NCBI GenBank assembly: GCA_017453085.1
Contig: JAFTKV010000255.1
Coordinates: forward strand, 1 to 13,323
Source of the DNA: Clostridia bacterium
Lineage (GTDB): Bacteria > Bacillota > Clostridia > Oscillospirales > CAG-272
Direction: 5' to 3'
DNA length: 13,323 nt
The notes under the pieces were generated by a model, which saw only the letters and a program-made list of their open reading frames with translations, searched no databases and was not told where the DNA came from. This document shows positions 1 through 7,626 of this stretch, one piece after another. The translations under genes and the position numbers were made by a program. The first letter of the stretch is position 1, and the number at the start of each line of letters is the position of its first letter.

Positions 1-25
1 CCCCGCTTTCTTTCAAGAAAGCGGG
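1..25 (-). terminator. Hairpin after sigE, probable intrinsic terminator cut by the window edge
   Basis: A perfect 10-bp stem, CCCGCTTTCT (2-11) with AGAAAGCGGG (16-25), encloses a 4-nt loop 15 nt past the sigE stop codon. Position and stem strength fit an intrinsic terminator for spoIIGA-sigE. The T-tract that would prove it lies outside the window. It could instead act on a convergent gene beyond the edge. Confidence 0.6.
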
Positions 26-40
26 CCGCCGGAGGCGTGA

Positions 41-745
41 TCAGATCTTTCCCTCTATCTCCACTTTCAGTCGGGCGATGATCTTCTTTTCCAATCGGGA
101 TATGTAGGACTGGGAAATGCCCAGCTTAGCGGCGACCTCCTTCTGGGTCAGCTCCCGACCGCCGCCAAGACCGAAGCGCAGCTCGATGATCTCCCGCTCT
201 CTGGGAGAGAGGTGGGAGAGGGCAACGTAGATAGTGCGGCGATCCTCCTCGTATTCGATGGCGCGGCTCACCGAGTCCTCTTCGTCGGACAGCACGTCGG
301 AGAGGAGCAGCTCATTGCCGTCCCAGTCGATGTGCAGAGGCTCGTCGATGGACAGCTCCTTCTGCCCCGATGTTTTCCGCAGATACATCAAGATCTCGTT
401 CTCGATGCAGCGGGAGGCGTAGGTGGCCAGCTTGATCTGCCGATCGGGGCGGAAGGTGTTCACCGATTTGATCAGCCCGATGGTGCCAATGGAGATCAGA
501 TCCTCGATGCCAACACCCGTGTTCTCGAATTTCTTGGCGATGAACACCACCAGACGCAGATTCCGCTCGATCAGCCGATCCCGCGCTTCGGGGGAGGTGG
601 GGAGCCTTTCCAACAGCTCCGCCTCCTCCTCGGGAGAGAGGGGGCGGGGCAGACTTTCGGTTCCGCCGATGTAGTGAAGCAGGTTTTTGCGGGCAAAAAA
701 GGGAAAAAAGCGGGCTAAAATGCGAAAAATCAGTTTTGTGAGCAT
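41..745 (-). CDS. sigE: Pro-sigma-E, mother-cell sporulation sigma factor
   Basis: This 234-residue sigma-70 family protein directs RNA polymerase to early mother-cell genes during sporulation. The conserved core is easy to recognise: YIGG at 25-28, IERNLRLVVFIAKKFENTG from 59 (region 2.1), EDLISIGTIGLIKSVNTF from 81 (regions 2.1-2.2), KLATYASRCIENEILMYLR from 105 (regions 2.3-2.4), and the region 4.2 helix-turn-helix GISQSYISRLEK from 209. From memory it is very close to Bacillus subtilis sigma-E. The first 24 residues or so are hydrophobic and basic (LIFRILARFFPFF) and correspond to the pro-sequence that tethers inactive sigma-E to membrane and is removed by SpoIIGA near the YIGG motif. The ATG has a GAGGTG ribosome binding site. 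It lies 30 nt after spoIIGA, so the two are probably cotranscribed. sigG, often the next gene in clostridia, would fall outside the window. Confidence 0.97.
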   Translation of the reverse strand: MLTKLIFRILARFFPFFARKNLLHYIGGTESLPRPLSPEEEAELLERLPTSPEARDRLIERNLRLVVFIAKKFENTGVGIEDLISIGTIGLIKSVNTFRPDRQIKLATYASRCIENEILMYLRKTSGQKELSIDEPLHIDWDGNELLLSDVLSDEEDSVSRAIEYEEDRRTIYVALSHLSPREREIIELRFGLGGGRELTQKEVAAKLGISQSYISRLEKKIIARLKVEIEGKI

Positions 746-775
746 TTCTGTACACCTCGGTTTTGATGCATGGGA

Positions 776-1618
776 TCAGTATAGCGATGTGGGAACGATG
801 GCGTCGGCTCTTCGCTCCCCTTCCGGCAGAGGAGCGACCGCCACACAAGCGGCGCGCGGCTTGCCGTTGATCTGCACGATCCTCGGTAGATAGCCGTAGA
901 GGATGACCTCCCCCGCAGCGGTGGAGTAGGGGATCAGACGGAGCCGCGGAGTGAGTGCAGGTGTGCTGCCATCCCGCAGAAAGGCAAGCTCGGCGGGCAA
1001 AAACGTGGCAGCAGAGCGGTCAACGAGAATCACCGAATGCCCCGACAGCGGTTCGGTGAGCAGATTGCCGCTGTCTACCAGCCCATCCAGCGCGACGAGG
1101 GAGTTCGCATCCTCCCCCACCTCCACCGTGACGGTTGAGGGGAGCTTTTTGCGCCCGCGAAGGAGCAGACTGACCACCGCACCCACCGTCAGCGCCAGCA
1201 GAATCAGCCCCCAAAAGGGAAGATCGGCCGGGAGCGTTTCCACCTGCCCACCGATGACCGCCTCTTTTTCCGCCCAGCGCGCCACCAGATAGCTGACTGC
1301 CGTTGCCGCTCCGCCCAAAAGAAAGGAGATCGCCCAAAAGGCGGCAAGGGTGCGAAAAAGCTCCCTTCGGCCGCCTTGTCGGCTAAAGGCGACCAGGATC
1401 AGCAGAAAGGGAAAGGCAAGGGCGGTAAAGGTGGAAAGGGCGTTGCCGTCGGGGAGAAAGAGAGAGGCCAGCGCATAGATCGCCCCCAAAGCGGCGGCGA
1501 GGCTGATCCTGAGCGGACGGACGGGCTGCTTTACCGCCTTGGCGGTCAGATAGAGTGCCAGCCAGTCCATAGTGAAATTGATCGCCAGATAAACGTCCCC
1601 ATACACGACCTGCTCCAT
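776..1618 (-). CDS. spoIIGA: SpoIIGA, membrane aspartic protease that processes pro-sigma-E
   Basis: This 280-residue protein has a hydrophobic N-terminal half with about five membrane segments (roughly 8-25, 36-55, 62-80, 92-112, 133-153) and a soluble C-terminal domain. That domain carries LDGLVDSGNLLTEPLSG from 177, the aspartic-protease-like motif, with D182 as the expected catalytic residue. In the known system SpoIIGA sits in the asymmetric septum as a dimer, is activated by forespore SpoIIR, and cleaves the sigma-E pro-sequence. The C-terminus ends in PTSLY, as expected for the family. The chosen ATG is preceded by a good GGGAGGA site and gives the usual family start of a short lead-in followed by DVYLAINF. 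The gene just downstream is its substrate, sigE, which supports the call. Confidence 0.95.
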   Translation of the reverse strand: MEQVVYGDVYLAINFTMDWLALYLTAKAVKQPVRPLRISLAAALGAIYALASLFLPDGNALSTFTALAFPFLLILVAFSRQGGRRELFRTLAAFWAISFLLGGAATAVSYLVARWAEKEAVIGGQVETLPADLPFWGLILLALTVGAVVSLLLRGRKKLPSTVTVEVGEDANSLVALDGLVDSGNLLTEPLSGHSVILVDRSAATFLPAELAFLRDGSTPALTPRLRLIPYSTAAGEVILYGYLPRIVQINGKPRAACVAVAPLPEGERRADAIVPTSLY

Positions 1619-1647
1619 GTTGTCCTCCCTGCGGCTTTACTGACTTT

Positions 1648-1694
1648 ATTATATGCGAGAGGGAGCGGGAAATATGTCTTTTGAGGGAGTCGAA
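1648..1694 (-). promoter_or_regulatory. Candidate spoIIG promoter with long spacer and 0A-like box
   Basis: A perfect -10 TATAAT reads on the minus strand at 1653-1648, about 30 nt before spoIIGA. The best -35 is AAGACA (1680-1675, 4/6 to TTGACA), separated by 21 nt, and no good -35 exists at 17 nt. A TTCGACT (1694-1688) matches six of seven bases of the Spo0A box TTCGACA, centred about 50 nt before the expected transcription start. In B. subtilis the spoIIG promoter is known for an overlong sigma-A spacer and Spo0A sites near -35, so the arrangement here is plausible but unproven. Confidence 0.45.
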
Positions 1695-1738
1695 AAGAGA
1701 AAACCGCATCGAGGGAAGTCGCCTTCTCTCGGTGCGGT
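1693..1738 (-). terminator. Probable intrinsic terminator between the aro cluster and spoIIGA
   Basis: Read on the minus strand, AACCGCA pairs with TGCGGTT, then CGAG with CTCG and GAAG with CTTC, broken by two single C-A mismatches. The stem is capped by a GCGA tetraloop of the GNRA class. A T-rich tail TTCTCTTTT follows. It would stop aro transcription before the spoIIGA promoter. On the plus strand the two mismatches become G-T wobbles, but there is no T-tract there. Confidence 0.55.
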
Positions 1739-1757
1739 TATGTGTCAAAGATGCAAT

Positions 1758-1896
1758 GTTGTAGGGAACGGTCTTGACCGTTCCGCATCTATCGATTGAT
1801 ACTTGTAAACGGGAGGAGAATGTTTTGCAACAGAGCGATACCATTGCTTTGCAGCATTGCTCCGCAAAGGGAACGGACAAGACCGTTCCCTACAAC
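1758..1896. mobile_element. Small inverted-repeat (MITE-like) element with GTTGTAGGG ends
   Basis: The 27-bp ends at 1758-1784 and 1870-1896 are inverted copies differing at one position. Both begin GTTGTAGGG. Each end is itself nearly palindromic (GGAACGGTC, TT, GACCGTTCC). The element is 139 bp and has no meaningful reading frame, so any movement would need a transposase encoded elsewhere. No clear target-site duplication is visible. It lies between the aro cluster and spoIIGA and shares its end motif with the element at 7783-7873. Confidence 0.6.
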
Positions 1897-1907
1897 AGTA
1901 TTTCATC

Positions 1908-1932
1908 TAAAAAGTCAAAGGCTTTCCCTTTG
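1908..1932 (-). terminator. Candidate first terminator of the aro cluster
   Basis: On the minus strand CAAAGG (1932-1927) pairs with CCTTTG (1921-1916) around a 5-nt loop and is followed by ACTTTTTAG. It is 64 nt past the aroQ stop codon. The stem is short and only partly GC, so it may be weak. The hairpin at 1693-1738 could act as a backup. Confidence 0.4.
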
Positions 1933-1996
1933 GGCGATGTGTTCGAAGAACGAAAGTGTCAAGTTTTAAGGGAAAGGAGAAACTACAAATGCGGGG

Positions 1997-2431
1997 TCAA
2001 CAAAGGGGTTCTTCAGCAAAATACTCCATCGCTTCTCTGTATCCGTCGAATCCCTTGCCGCAGATGGTCTTTTTCGCCACCAGCGACACATAGGAGAACT
2101 GACGGAAGGCCTCTCGCTGGGAGATGTCGGACAGGTGCACCTCCACGGTGGGGATGGCAACCGCCTTCAGCGCATCCAGAATCGCCACACTGGTGTGGGT
2201 GTAGGCGGCGGGATTGATGACGATGCCGTCAAAGTGGCCGTAAGCCGCTTGAATCTTGTCCACGATCACGCCCTCGTGATTGGATTGGAAGAGCTCGATC
2301 TCGTGCCCCAGCTCATCTGCCCATTTTCGCAGATTCTCGCAGAGGGCGACGTAGCTTTGAGAGCCGTAAATAGCAGGCTCTCGAAGTCCCAGCAGGTTCA
2401 GGTTGGGACCATTAATAATCAGCAATTTCAT
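1997..2431 (-). CDS. aroQ: Type II 3-dehydroquinate dehydratase
   Basis: This enzyme dehydrates 3-dehydroquinate to 3-dehydroshikimate, step three of the shikimate pathway. At 144 residues it has the normal length for the small dodecameric type II family. Motifs in order: NGPNLNLLGLREP from 8, QSNHEG from 49, INPAAYTHTSVAILDA from 72, and EVHLSDISQREAFR from 97. By alignment from memory to the Mycobacterium enzyme, the active-site residues R17, Y22, N73, H79, D86, H99 and S101 are all present. The loop after S101 reads DISQRE rather than the more usual NIHARE. The GGAGGA site overlaps the aroK end, and the gene starts 11 nt after that stop. It is the last gene of the cluster. Confidence 0.96.
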   Translation of the reverse strand: MKLLIINGPNLNLLGLREPAIYGSQSYVALCENLRKWADELGHEIELFQSNHEGVIVDKIQAAYGHFDGIVINPAAYTHTSVAILDALKAVAIPTVEVHLSDISQREAFRQFSYVSLVAKKTICGKGFDGYREAMEYFAEEPLC

Positions 2432-2442
2432 ATTTCCTCCGC

Positions 2443-3696
2443 TTAATTAGATTTTTCTCTGATAATTTGCAGAACATCCCGTGCCACTTGAGGCGAGCTG
2501 CGGAAAGCGATCTCATAGTCGCAGAGTTTTCGGTAAAGAGGCAGGCGTGCTTTCAGCAGATCGGACAGCCGATTTTGCTGGGAGAGCGGTCTGCCCTCGG
2601 TGGAAAGCTGCTCCAGCGGACGGTTGATGAAGATCACGATGCTGTTCTGACGGATCAGATCGTGATTGCGCTCACGGGTGACGATGCCGCCGCCGGTGGC
2701 GATGATCTGCCCCGCACCCTTGCAAAGGTCGGCGGCAACCACCGTTTCCAGCATACGGAAGGCCTCCTCACCCTCACTGGCGAAGATTTCGGGAATGGAT
2801 TTGCCCGCACGCTCCACGATCACTGCATCGGTGTCAATGAGCGGGCGCCCCGTTTGCTCGGCGAGAATGCGCCCCACCGTAGATTTTCCGCAGGAGGGCA
2901 TTCCGATGAGGAGGATGTTCTTGGTTTCCGCCTCGATGGCGTGAGTGATGGCGTCGATATCCTTATCGGGGCAGGCGACTTCGATCTCGTCGCTCACCGC
3001 CTTGCCGAAGAAGAGGAGGTGTGCCAGCTTTGCCTGGGCTACCAGCATAGACAGTCCGCCCACGTGGGGAATCCCCAGCCGCCGGGCATCCAACAGAAGC
3101 TTGGTCAGCGCAGGATTGTAGATCAGATCGGCAACACCCTTGAGCGCAGGAAATTGTGCCAAATCCACGGGGGAGGTGTCGTTTTTGGGGTACATTCCCA
3201 CGGGGGTAGTGTTGACGATCACGCCCGCATCGGCGTGGAGGAGGAGATTCCCGTAGTTGTTCTCCCCACTGCGGGAGATGACGATCACTTCCTGCGCGCC
3301 CAGCTGGCGAAGGACGTACTGCGCCATCACCGACGATCCGCCACTGCCGAGGACGAGGCATTTTTCGCCCATGGGGTCGATCTTGCCCTTTTTCAGCATA
3401 TATTCAAAGCCGTAAGCGTCGGTATTGTAGCCGAAAATGTGACCGTCTGCCTGCTTTACCACCGTGTTGACGCTGCCGATGGTATCGGCACGGGGGGAGA
3501 TGCGGTCACAAGCTGCCAGCGCATTCTTTTTGTAGGGAATCGTGACGTTGATAGCGGTAAACTCCCGCTTGCAAAAGAATTCCTCCACTGCCTCGGGGGG
3601 CAGCTCGGTGAGCGTGTAGGCAGGATTGCCCAGCTCACGGTGTATTTGCGGCGAAAAGCTGTGAGACAGCTTCTCACCCAGTAATCCGTATGTCAT
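2443..3696 (-). CDS. aroE-aroK: Fused shikimate dehydrogenase (AroE) and shikimate kinase (AroK)
   Basis: This 417-residue protein carries two consecutive pathway enzymes. Residues 1-245 or so are AroE (3-dehydroshikimate to shikimate): SHSFSP from 11, NVTIPYKK from 50 with catalytic K56, NTD 91-93, the nucleotide-binding GSGGSS from 117, and NTTPVGMYP from 162. Residues 258-417 are AroK (shikimate to shikimate 3-phosphate): Walker A GMPSCGKST from 265, DTD 288-290, FRMLE from 313 with a substrate-binding Arg, ATGGG from 333, the lid TEGRPLSQ from 366, and RLPLYRK from 384. The joint near 245-257 has no stop and no internal start with a ribosome site. The AroE half is shorter than many free-standing AroE proteins (about 270-290) but keeps the core motifs. 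The ribosome site ahead of the ATG is weak (AAGAAAG), with a repeat hairpin 13 nt upstream. Confidence 0.95.
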   Translation of the reverse strand: MTYGLLGEKLSHSFSPQIHRELGNPAYTLTELPPEAVEEFFCKREFTAINVTIPYKKNALAACDRISPRADTIGSVNTVVKQADGHIFGYNTDAYGFEYMLKKGKIDPMGEKCLVLGSGGSSVMAQYVLRQLGAQEVIVISRSGENNYGNLLLHADAGVIVNTTPVGMYPKNDTSPVDLAQFPALKGVADLIYNPALTKLLLDARRLGIPHVGGLSMLVAQAKLAHLLFFGKAVSDEIEVACPDKDIDAITHAIEAETKNILLIGMPSCGKSTVGRILAEQTGRPLIDTDAVIVERAGKSIPEIFASEGEEAFRMLETVVAADLCKGAGQIIATGGGIVTRERNHDLIRQNSIVIFINRPLEQLSTEGRPLSQQNRLSDLLKARLPLYRKLCDYEIAFRSSPQVARDVLQIIREKSN

Positions 3697-3709
3697 AAGT
3701 TACGCTTTC

Positions 3710-3800
3710 TTGGGGCTTTGCCCCAAACCCCACCAGAAACTTTTTGAAAAAAGTTTCTGGACTTCAAAAACTTTCTATAAGCGCGGAAAATACATTCCGC
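3710..3800. repeat. Composite palindromic repeat, copy 1 (order C-B-linker-A)
   Basis: Hairpin C is TTGGGG/CCCCAA (3710-3726). Hairpin B spans 3733-3760, with CCAGAAAC outer arms and a CTTTTT/AAAAAG core. A linker acttcaaaaactttctataa follows, then hairpin A, GCGGAA/TTCCGC (3783-3800). It lies directly upstream of the aroE-aroK start and faces copy 2 head to head. None of the hairpins has a proper T-tract on the transcribed strand. Confidence 0.7.
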
Positions 3801-3819
3801 TCAGGGGTGTGGTTTTGTT

Positions 3820-3892
3820 CCCGACAAGAATTTGTCGGGCTTTTATCAAAGTTTTGGGGGTTCCAAGGGGACTTTTTCAAAAGTCCCCTTGG
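3820..3892. repeat. Composite palindromic repeat, copy 2 (order A-linker-B/C)
   Basis: Hairpin A is CCCGACAA/TTGTCGGG (3820-3839). The linker cttttatcaaagttttgggg follows, then a long hairpin at 3863-3892 with a stem of about 13 bp. Its outer arms CCAAGGGG/CCCCTTGG match hairpin C of other copies and its core CTTTT/AAAAG matches hairpin B. It ends 7 nt past the pheA stop codon and is the mirror image of copy 1. Together the two copies fill the gap between pheA and aroE-aroK. Confidence 0.7.
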
Positions 3893-3899
3893 CGTACCC

Positions 3900-5042
3900 T
3901 CAAATTACTTCCGAATACGTTCCCAAATATCTGAACTTGTCGCAGGACTGCTCCAGCTGACAAAGCATGCGGGAGAATTCGGGGGAGTGGACCGATTCCT
4001 CGATGTCAAAGTAGAACATTACCTCAAAATCCCGTCCGGGGATGGGACGGCTCTCCAATTTAGTGAGGTTTGCTCCCACGGCATTCAGCAGAGAGAGGAT
4101 GCGGAAGAGGGAGCCGGGCTGATGAGGCAGCTCCAGCATCAGGCTGGTGCGGTCGGCACCTGCGTAGATCTCAGGCTCCTTGGCGATGCAGATGAAGCGG
4201 GTGTAGTTGGCATCGCTGTTCTGTGCGCCCTCGATGAGGGGCTCCAACCCGTAGAGACGGGCGCAAAGGCGGCTGGACAAAGCTGCTTTGGTGGGATCGC
4301 CGCCCTCGGCTACCATCTTTGCCGCAACGGCGGTGTTGGTGCAAGGGGTAGCGTGGGCGTTCTCCAGCGAAGCCAGCAGCTCGCTGCATTGCTGGATCGC
4401 CTGCTCGTGGGAGTAGATCTCCCGAATATCCTCGATTTTGGTGCCGGGGAGGGCAAGGAGATTGTGATCCACCTTCACCCGCACCGAGCGAACGATGGAA
4501 ACGTTGTGCTTTGCCAGCAGATCGTAGATGCGGTTCACCGATCCTGCGGTGGAGTTTTCCACGGGCAGAATGCCGTATTCGGTCATACCGTTTGCAACGG
4601 CACGGAATACGCCGTCCCAATCGCCGTGGTAGACGATCTCGGGAGCACGGAAGAGCTTTTCGGCGGCGGCTTGGGAGTAGGCGCCCTCGCATCCCTGACA
4701 GGACACCGAGGCACGCTTGGGGAACACTTTAGGCGTGCCGCTTGCCAGCTTGGCGATACGCTGAGAGAGAGGCGTTTCATCGCCGATCACCTCGTTCTGA
4801 TAAGCCTTGGAAACGTCCATCAGAGTCTGATAAAGGGTGCGGGCGTATGCCTCGAACTGCTCGCCGGTGAGATTGGACACCTTTTGCAGAACCGCACGCT
4901 CACGGGAGGCGTCCAGCACGGGGAGATTGTGGGCTTTCTTGTATTCGGCAATGCCCACCGCCGTATTCATACGCTTCACGAAGAGCTTGCAGATCTCCTC
5001 GTCGATGGCGTTAATGTCGTTGCGAAGTTCGGTAATATCCAT
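3900..5042 (-). CDS. pheA: Bifunctional chorismate mutase / prephenate dehydratase with ACT domain
   Basis: This 380-residue P-protein converts chorismate to prephenate and then to phenylpyruvate, the committed branch to phenylalanine. Residues 1-87 are an AroQ-class chorismate mutase (ELRNDINAIDEEI from 5, AEYKKAH from 32, SRERA from 46). Residues 110-290 or so are prephenate dehydratase, with GAYSQAAAEK from 120, LPVENSTAGSV from 159, and the catalytic TRF motif at 281-283. Residues 298-373 or so are an ACT domain (LPHQPGSLFRILSLL from 305, ESRP at 330-333), which in this family binds phenylalanine for feedback inhibition. The start has a modest GAGGTC ribosome site. The gene follows aroC after a 134-nt gap filled by repeat copy 3, and repeat copy 2 begins 7 nt after its stop. 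Confidence 0.97.
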   Translation of the reverse strand: MDITELRNDINAIDEEICKLFVKRMNTAVGIAEYKKAHNLPVLDASRERAVLQKVSNLTGEQFEAYARTLYQTLMDVSKAYQNEVIGDETPLSQRIAKLASGTPKVFPKRASVSCQGCEGAYSQAAAEKLFRAPEIVYHGDWDGVFRAVANGMTEYGILPVENSTAGSVNRIYDLLAKHNVSIVRSVRVKVDHNLLALPGTKIEDIREIYSHEQAIQQCSELLASLENAHATPCTNTAVAAKMVAEGGDPTKAALSSRLCARLYGLEPLIEGAQNSDANYTRFICIAKEPEIYAGADRTSLMLELPHQPGSLFRILSLLNAVGANLTKLESRPIPGRDFEVMFYFDIEESVHSPEFSRMLCQLEQSCDKFRYLGTYSEVI

Positions 5043-5073
5043 ATTGACCTCGGGTTATGTAAATATATATCCC

Positions 5074-5173
5074 GCCCGACTAGGATTCGTCGGGCATTTT
5101 ATAAAAGCTTTGGGAGGTGTCGGAACCTTTTCTCGAAAAGGTTCCGACCGGGGTCAAGGGGCAGAGCCCCTTG
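5074..5173. repeat. Composite palindromic repeat, copy 3 (order A-linker-B-C)
   Basis: Hairpin A is GCCCGAC/GTCGGGC (5074-5095). After a linker resembling that of copy 2 comes hairpin B (5119-5148), a 13-bp stem with GTCGGAAC outer arms and CTTTT/AAAAG core. Hairpin C, CAAGGGG/CCCCTTG (5155-5173), follows and ends 3 nt past the aroC stop. It fills the gap between aroC and pheA. Confidence 0.7.
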
Positions 5174-5176
5174 GCG

Positions 5177-6268
5177 TTACCCCTCCAACATCATATCCAG
5201 CAATACCGTTGCCGTAACCGCTTCCACTACGGGAACGGCACGGGGGACGATGCAGGGATCGTGTCTACCCTCGATAGTAAGAGGCGTGTCACATCCGCCG
5301 GAAAGGGAGACGGTCTGCTGCTGGCGATAGATCGACGGTGTGGGCTTGAAGGCGGCACGGAAGAGGAGGGGTGCACCGCTTGTGATGCCGCCCAAAATGC
5401 CGCCGGCGGTGTTGGTGCGGGTCTTGACTCTGTCGCCGTCCATGTAGTAATCATCGTTGTTTTGCGATCCGCGGAGACGGGATGCGGCAAATCCTGCGCC
5501 GAATTCCACGCCTTTGACCGCAGGAATGCCGAAGATCGCCTGCGCCAGACGGTTTTCCACTCCGTCAAACATAGGCGAGCCAATGCCTGCAGGGACGCCG
5601 ATGGCGGCACATTCGATCACACCGCCAATGCTGTCTCCCTCCTTACGGCATTCCTCGATGAGGGAAAGCATTGCCTTACCTGCCACCTCATCCAGCACGG
5701 GGAAGCCCGCTGCGGTTTTTTGCAGCAGAGCGGGGGAGTCGATCAGGGGAGCGTAGGGGGTGTCCGAAACCTCCCCTACCGAGTAGATGTGCGCCCCCAC
5801 CGTGATCCCTCGACGGGTGAGGATCTGCAGGCAAATGCCTCCTGCAATGCAAAGGGGAGCGGTGAGTCTGCCCGAGAAGTGGCCGCCACCCCGCACGTCC
5901 TGATGACCGCCGTAGCGGATCTCGGCGGTGTAGTCGGCGTGACCGGGTCGGGGACAATCTTTGAGTTTCGCATAATCGGAGGAGCGGGTGTGGGTATTGC
6001 GGATGCTGGCGGTCAGCGGCGCACCGCAGGTGACCAGCGTACCGTCCTCGCTCTCCAGCACGCCTGAGAGAAACTCGGGGAGATCGGGCTCTTTACGGGT
6101 GGTACTGTACGCCCCCTGTCCGGGGGCACGGCGTGCCATAAATGCCCGCAGATCAACGGGATCGATGACCTCGCCTGCGGGAAGCCCGTCCACCGTGACG
6201 CCGATGGCATCGGAATGGGACTGCCCGAAGACCGAAATTTTGATATTGTGACCGAAAATGGATGACAT
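5177..6268 (-). CDS. aroC: Chorismate synthase
   Basis: This enzyme converts 5-enolpyruvylshikimate 3-phosphate to chorismate, the last common step, using reduced FMN. The protein is 363 residues, typical for the family. Visible motifs include SHSDAIGVTVDGLPAGE near the N-terminus, CPRPGHADYT with the conserved His, RGGGHFSGRLTAPL, SIGGVIE, TNTAGGILGGITSG, KPTPSI and GRHDPCIVPRAVPVVEA. The open frame continues upstream, but the ATG at 6268 is chosen because it begins MSSIFG, the usual family start, and has a perfect AGGAGG six nt before it. It starts 34 nt after aroA and ends against repeat copy 3. Confidence 0.97.
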   Translation of the reverse strand: MSSIFGHNIKISVFGQSHSDAIGVTVDGLPAGEVIDPVDLRAFMARRAPGQGAYSTTRKEPDLPEFLSGVLESEDGTLVTCGAPLTASIRNTHTRSSDYAKLKDCPRPGHADYTAEIRYGGHQDVRGGGHFSGRLTAPLCIAGGICLQILTRRGITVGAHIYSVGEVSDTPYAPLIDSPALLQKTAAGFPVLDEVAGKAMLSLIEECRKEGDSIGGVIECAAIGVPAGIGSPMFDGVENRLAQAIFGIPAVKGVEFGAGFAASRLRGSQNNDDYYMDGDRVKTRTNTAGGILGGITSGAPLLFRAAFKPTPSIYRQQQTVSLSGGCDTPLTIEGRHDPCIVPRAVPVVEAVTATVLLDMMLEG

Positions 6269-6302
6269 AACCGTCCTCCTGCTTAGATAATATCGGATTT
6301 GT

Positions 6303-7613
6303 TTATATTTCCTCGGCAGTGCCGCCAAGGGAGCGATAGCGATCGTAGAAATCGGGATAGGATTTGTGCACAGCCTCTGCCGTTTCGATGATAAGGGCAT
6401 CGTTGACCCCATCGCCCACAGCGGCGGATGCGCAGATAGCGGCGGCCATAGCGATGCGGTGATCGTTGAAGGAGTCCAGCGTGGGGGTGGAAATCGCAGG
6501 CGTACCGCCATCCGAGCCGCCGCCGAAGATGGTCAGCGTGTTCTCGTCGGCAAAGGCGGATACGCCGAACGCGCCCAGCAGGAAGAGGACGGTAGCAACC
6601 CGATCGCTCTCCTTGATCCGAAGCCGTGCGATGTTGCGGATCACCGTCTCACCCTGTGCGAAGGCGGCGGCAACCGACAGAATGGGCACTAAATCGGGGA
6701 TGTCAGCGGCGTTGATCTTAATTCCGTGGAGGGGAGCGGCGGTGACGGTGTAGGTGTCGCCTGACTGCTCCACCTTTGCGCCGAACTGTCTGAGCAGGGG
6801 AACGATGGCTTTGTCTCCTTGGAGGGAGCCATCCCGAAGTCCCGTCACGGTGAGGGGGGCAGCATCTGCGCCGGGCAGAGCTCCTGCCACCAACCAGAAT
6901 GCAGCGTTAGACCAATCGCCCTCTACCTCCAGGGTTTCGGGAGAGCAATAGCGCTCGGTGCCGGTGAACTTCCAGCCGGTAGCCGTCTGTTCAGGTATAA
7001 TTCCAAAGGCGGACAGCGCCTCCAGCGTGAGATCAATATAGCGTGCGCTCTCCAGCTTGCCCGTGACCACGATCTCGGCAGGCTTCTGCAGGAGAGGCAG
7101 GGCAAAGAGCAATCCGCTGATAAACTGGGAGGACACACCTCCGTCGATGGTAAACACGCCTGCGGACAGCTCGCCACCCACGGAGAGTGGCATCTTGCCG
7201 TTCTCGGACAGGATCGCGCCGTGCGCCGCCAGCTCCTCGTAAAGGGGGGAGAGGGGACGGCTTGGCAGTCTGCCGTGGCCGATCAGCGTGCAATCTGCGC
7301 TCAGCGCACAGACCACGGGTAGCAAAAAGCGCAAAGTCGAGCCGCTCTCGCCGCAGTCCAGCGTTGCGCCGTGAGTGGTGCCCGCCATGGAGATGGGGAT
7401 AACGAGGAGCTCCTCGCCCTCTCTTTGGATGTTCGCACCCAGCGCACTCAGGCAAGCGATAGTTGCCTCAATATCAGCGTTAGTGCCGTTGCAACGGATT
7501 TTGCAAGGGCGGTCGCCCAGAGCGGCACAGATGAGCAGTCGATGCGCTGCCGATTTGGAAACGGGAGTGGGAACAGTGCCGCTCAGTGATTTTGGTGTGA
7601 TTTTAATTTGCAT
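6303..7613 (-). CDS. aroA: 5-enolpyruvylshikimate-3-phosphate (EPSP) synthase
   Basis: This enzyme joins shikimate 3-phosphate and phosphoenolpyruvate to make EPSP, step six of the pathway. The protein is 436 residues, normal length. Key segments: PVSKSAAHRLLICAAL from 17 (substrate-binding K20-S21 and R25), DCGESGSTLRFLLP from 86 (PEP-binding loop), GRLPSRPLSPL from 114, DGGVSSQFISGLLFALP from 157, LRIKESDR from 331, and the C-terminal NDHRIAMA from 383. The open frame extends 34 codons further upstream into the repeat region. The ATG at 7613 is chosen because MQIKITPKSLSGTV is the usual family start. The ribosome site is poor (GAG 11 nt before the ATG), possibly because a repeat copy occupies the upstream region. 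Confidence 0.95.
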   Translation of the reverse strand: MQIKITPKSLSGTVPTPVSKSAAHRLLICAALGDRPCKIRCNGTNADIEATIACLSALGANIQREGEELLVIPISMAGTTHGATLDCGESGSTLRFLLPVVCALSADCTLIGHGRLPSRPLSPLYEELAAHGAILSENGKMPLSVGGELSAGVFTIDGGVSSQFISGLLFALPLLQKPAEIVVTGKLESARYIDLTLEALSAFGIIPEQTATGWKFTGTERYCSPETLEVEGDWSNAAFWLVAGALPGADAAPLTVTGLRDGSLQGDKAIVPLLRQFGAKVEQSGDTYTVTAAPLHGIKINAADIPDLVPILSVAAAFAQGETVIRNIARLRIKESDRVATVLFLLGAFGVSAFADENTLTIFGGGSDGGTPAISTPTLDSFNDHRIAMAAAICASAAVGDGVNDALIIETAEAVHKSYPDFYDRYRSLGGTAEEI

Positions 7614-7626
7614 AGGTTTTTTCTCG

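Noticed and set aside
2467..3684. Plus-strand open frame of 405 codons
   Set aside because: It is an antisense shadow of the aroE-aroK fusion, with a His/Gly/Arg-rich composition and no recognisable domain.
3710..3892. CRISPR-like array
   Set aside because: The hairpins differ in sequence and spacing and form a mirror pair. There are no direct repeats with regular unique spacers and no cas genes.
3744..5330. Plus-strand open frame of 528 codons
   Set aside because: It is antisense to pheA and to the end of aroC and passes through repeats. The minus-strand proteins have full family motifs, and this frame has none.
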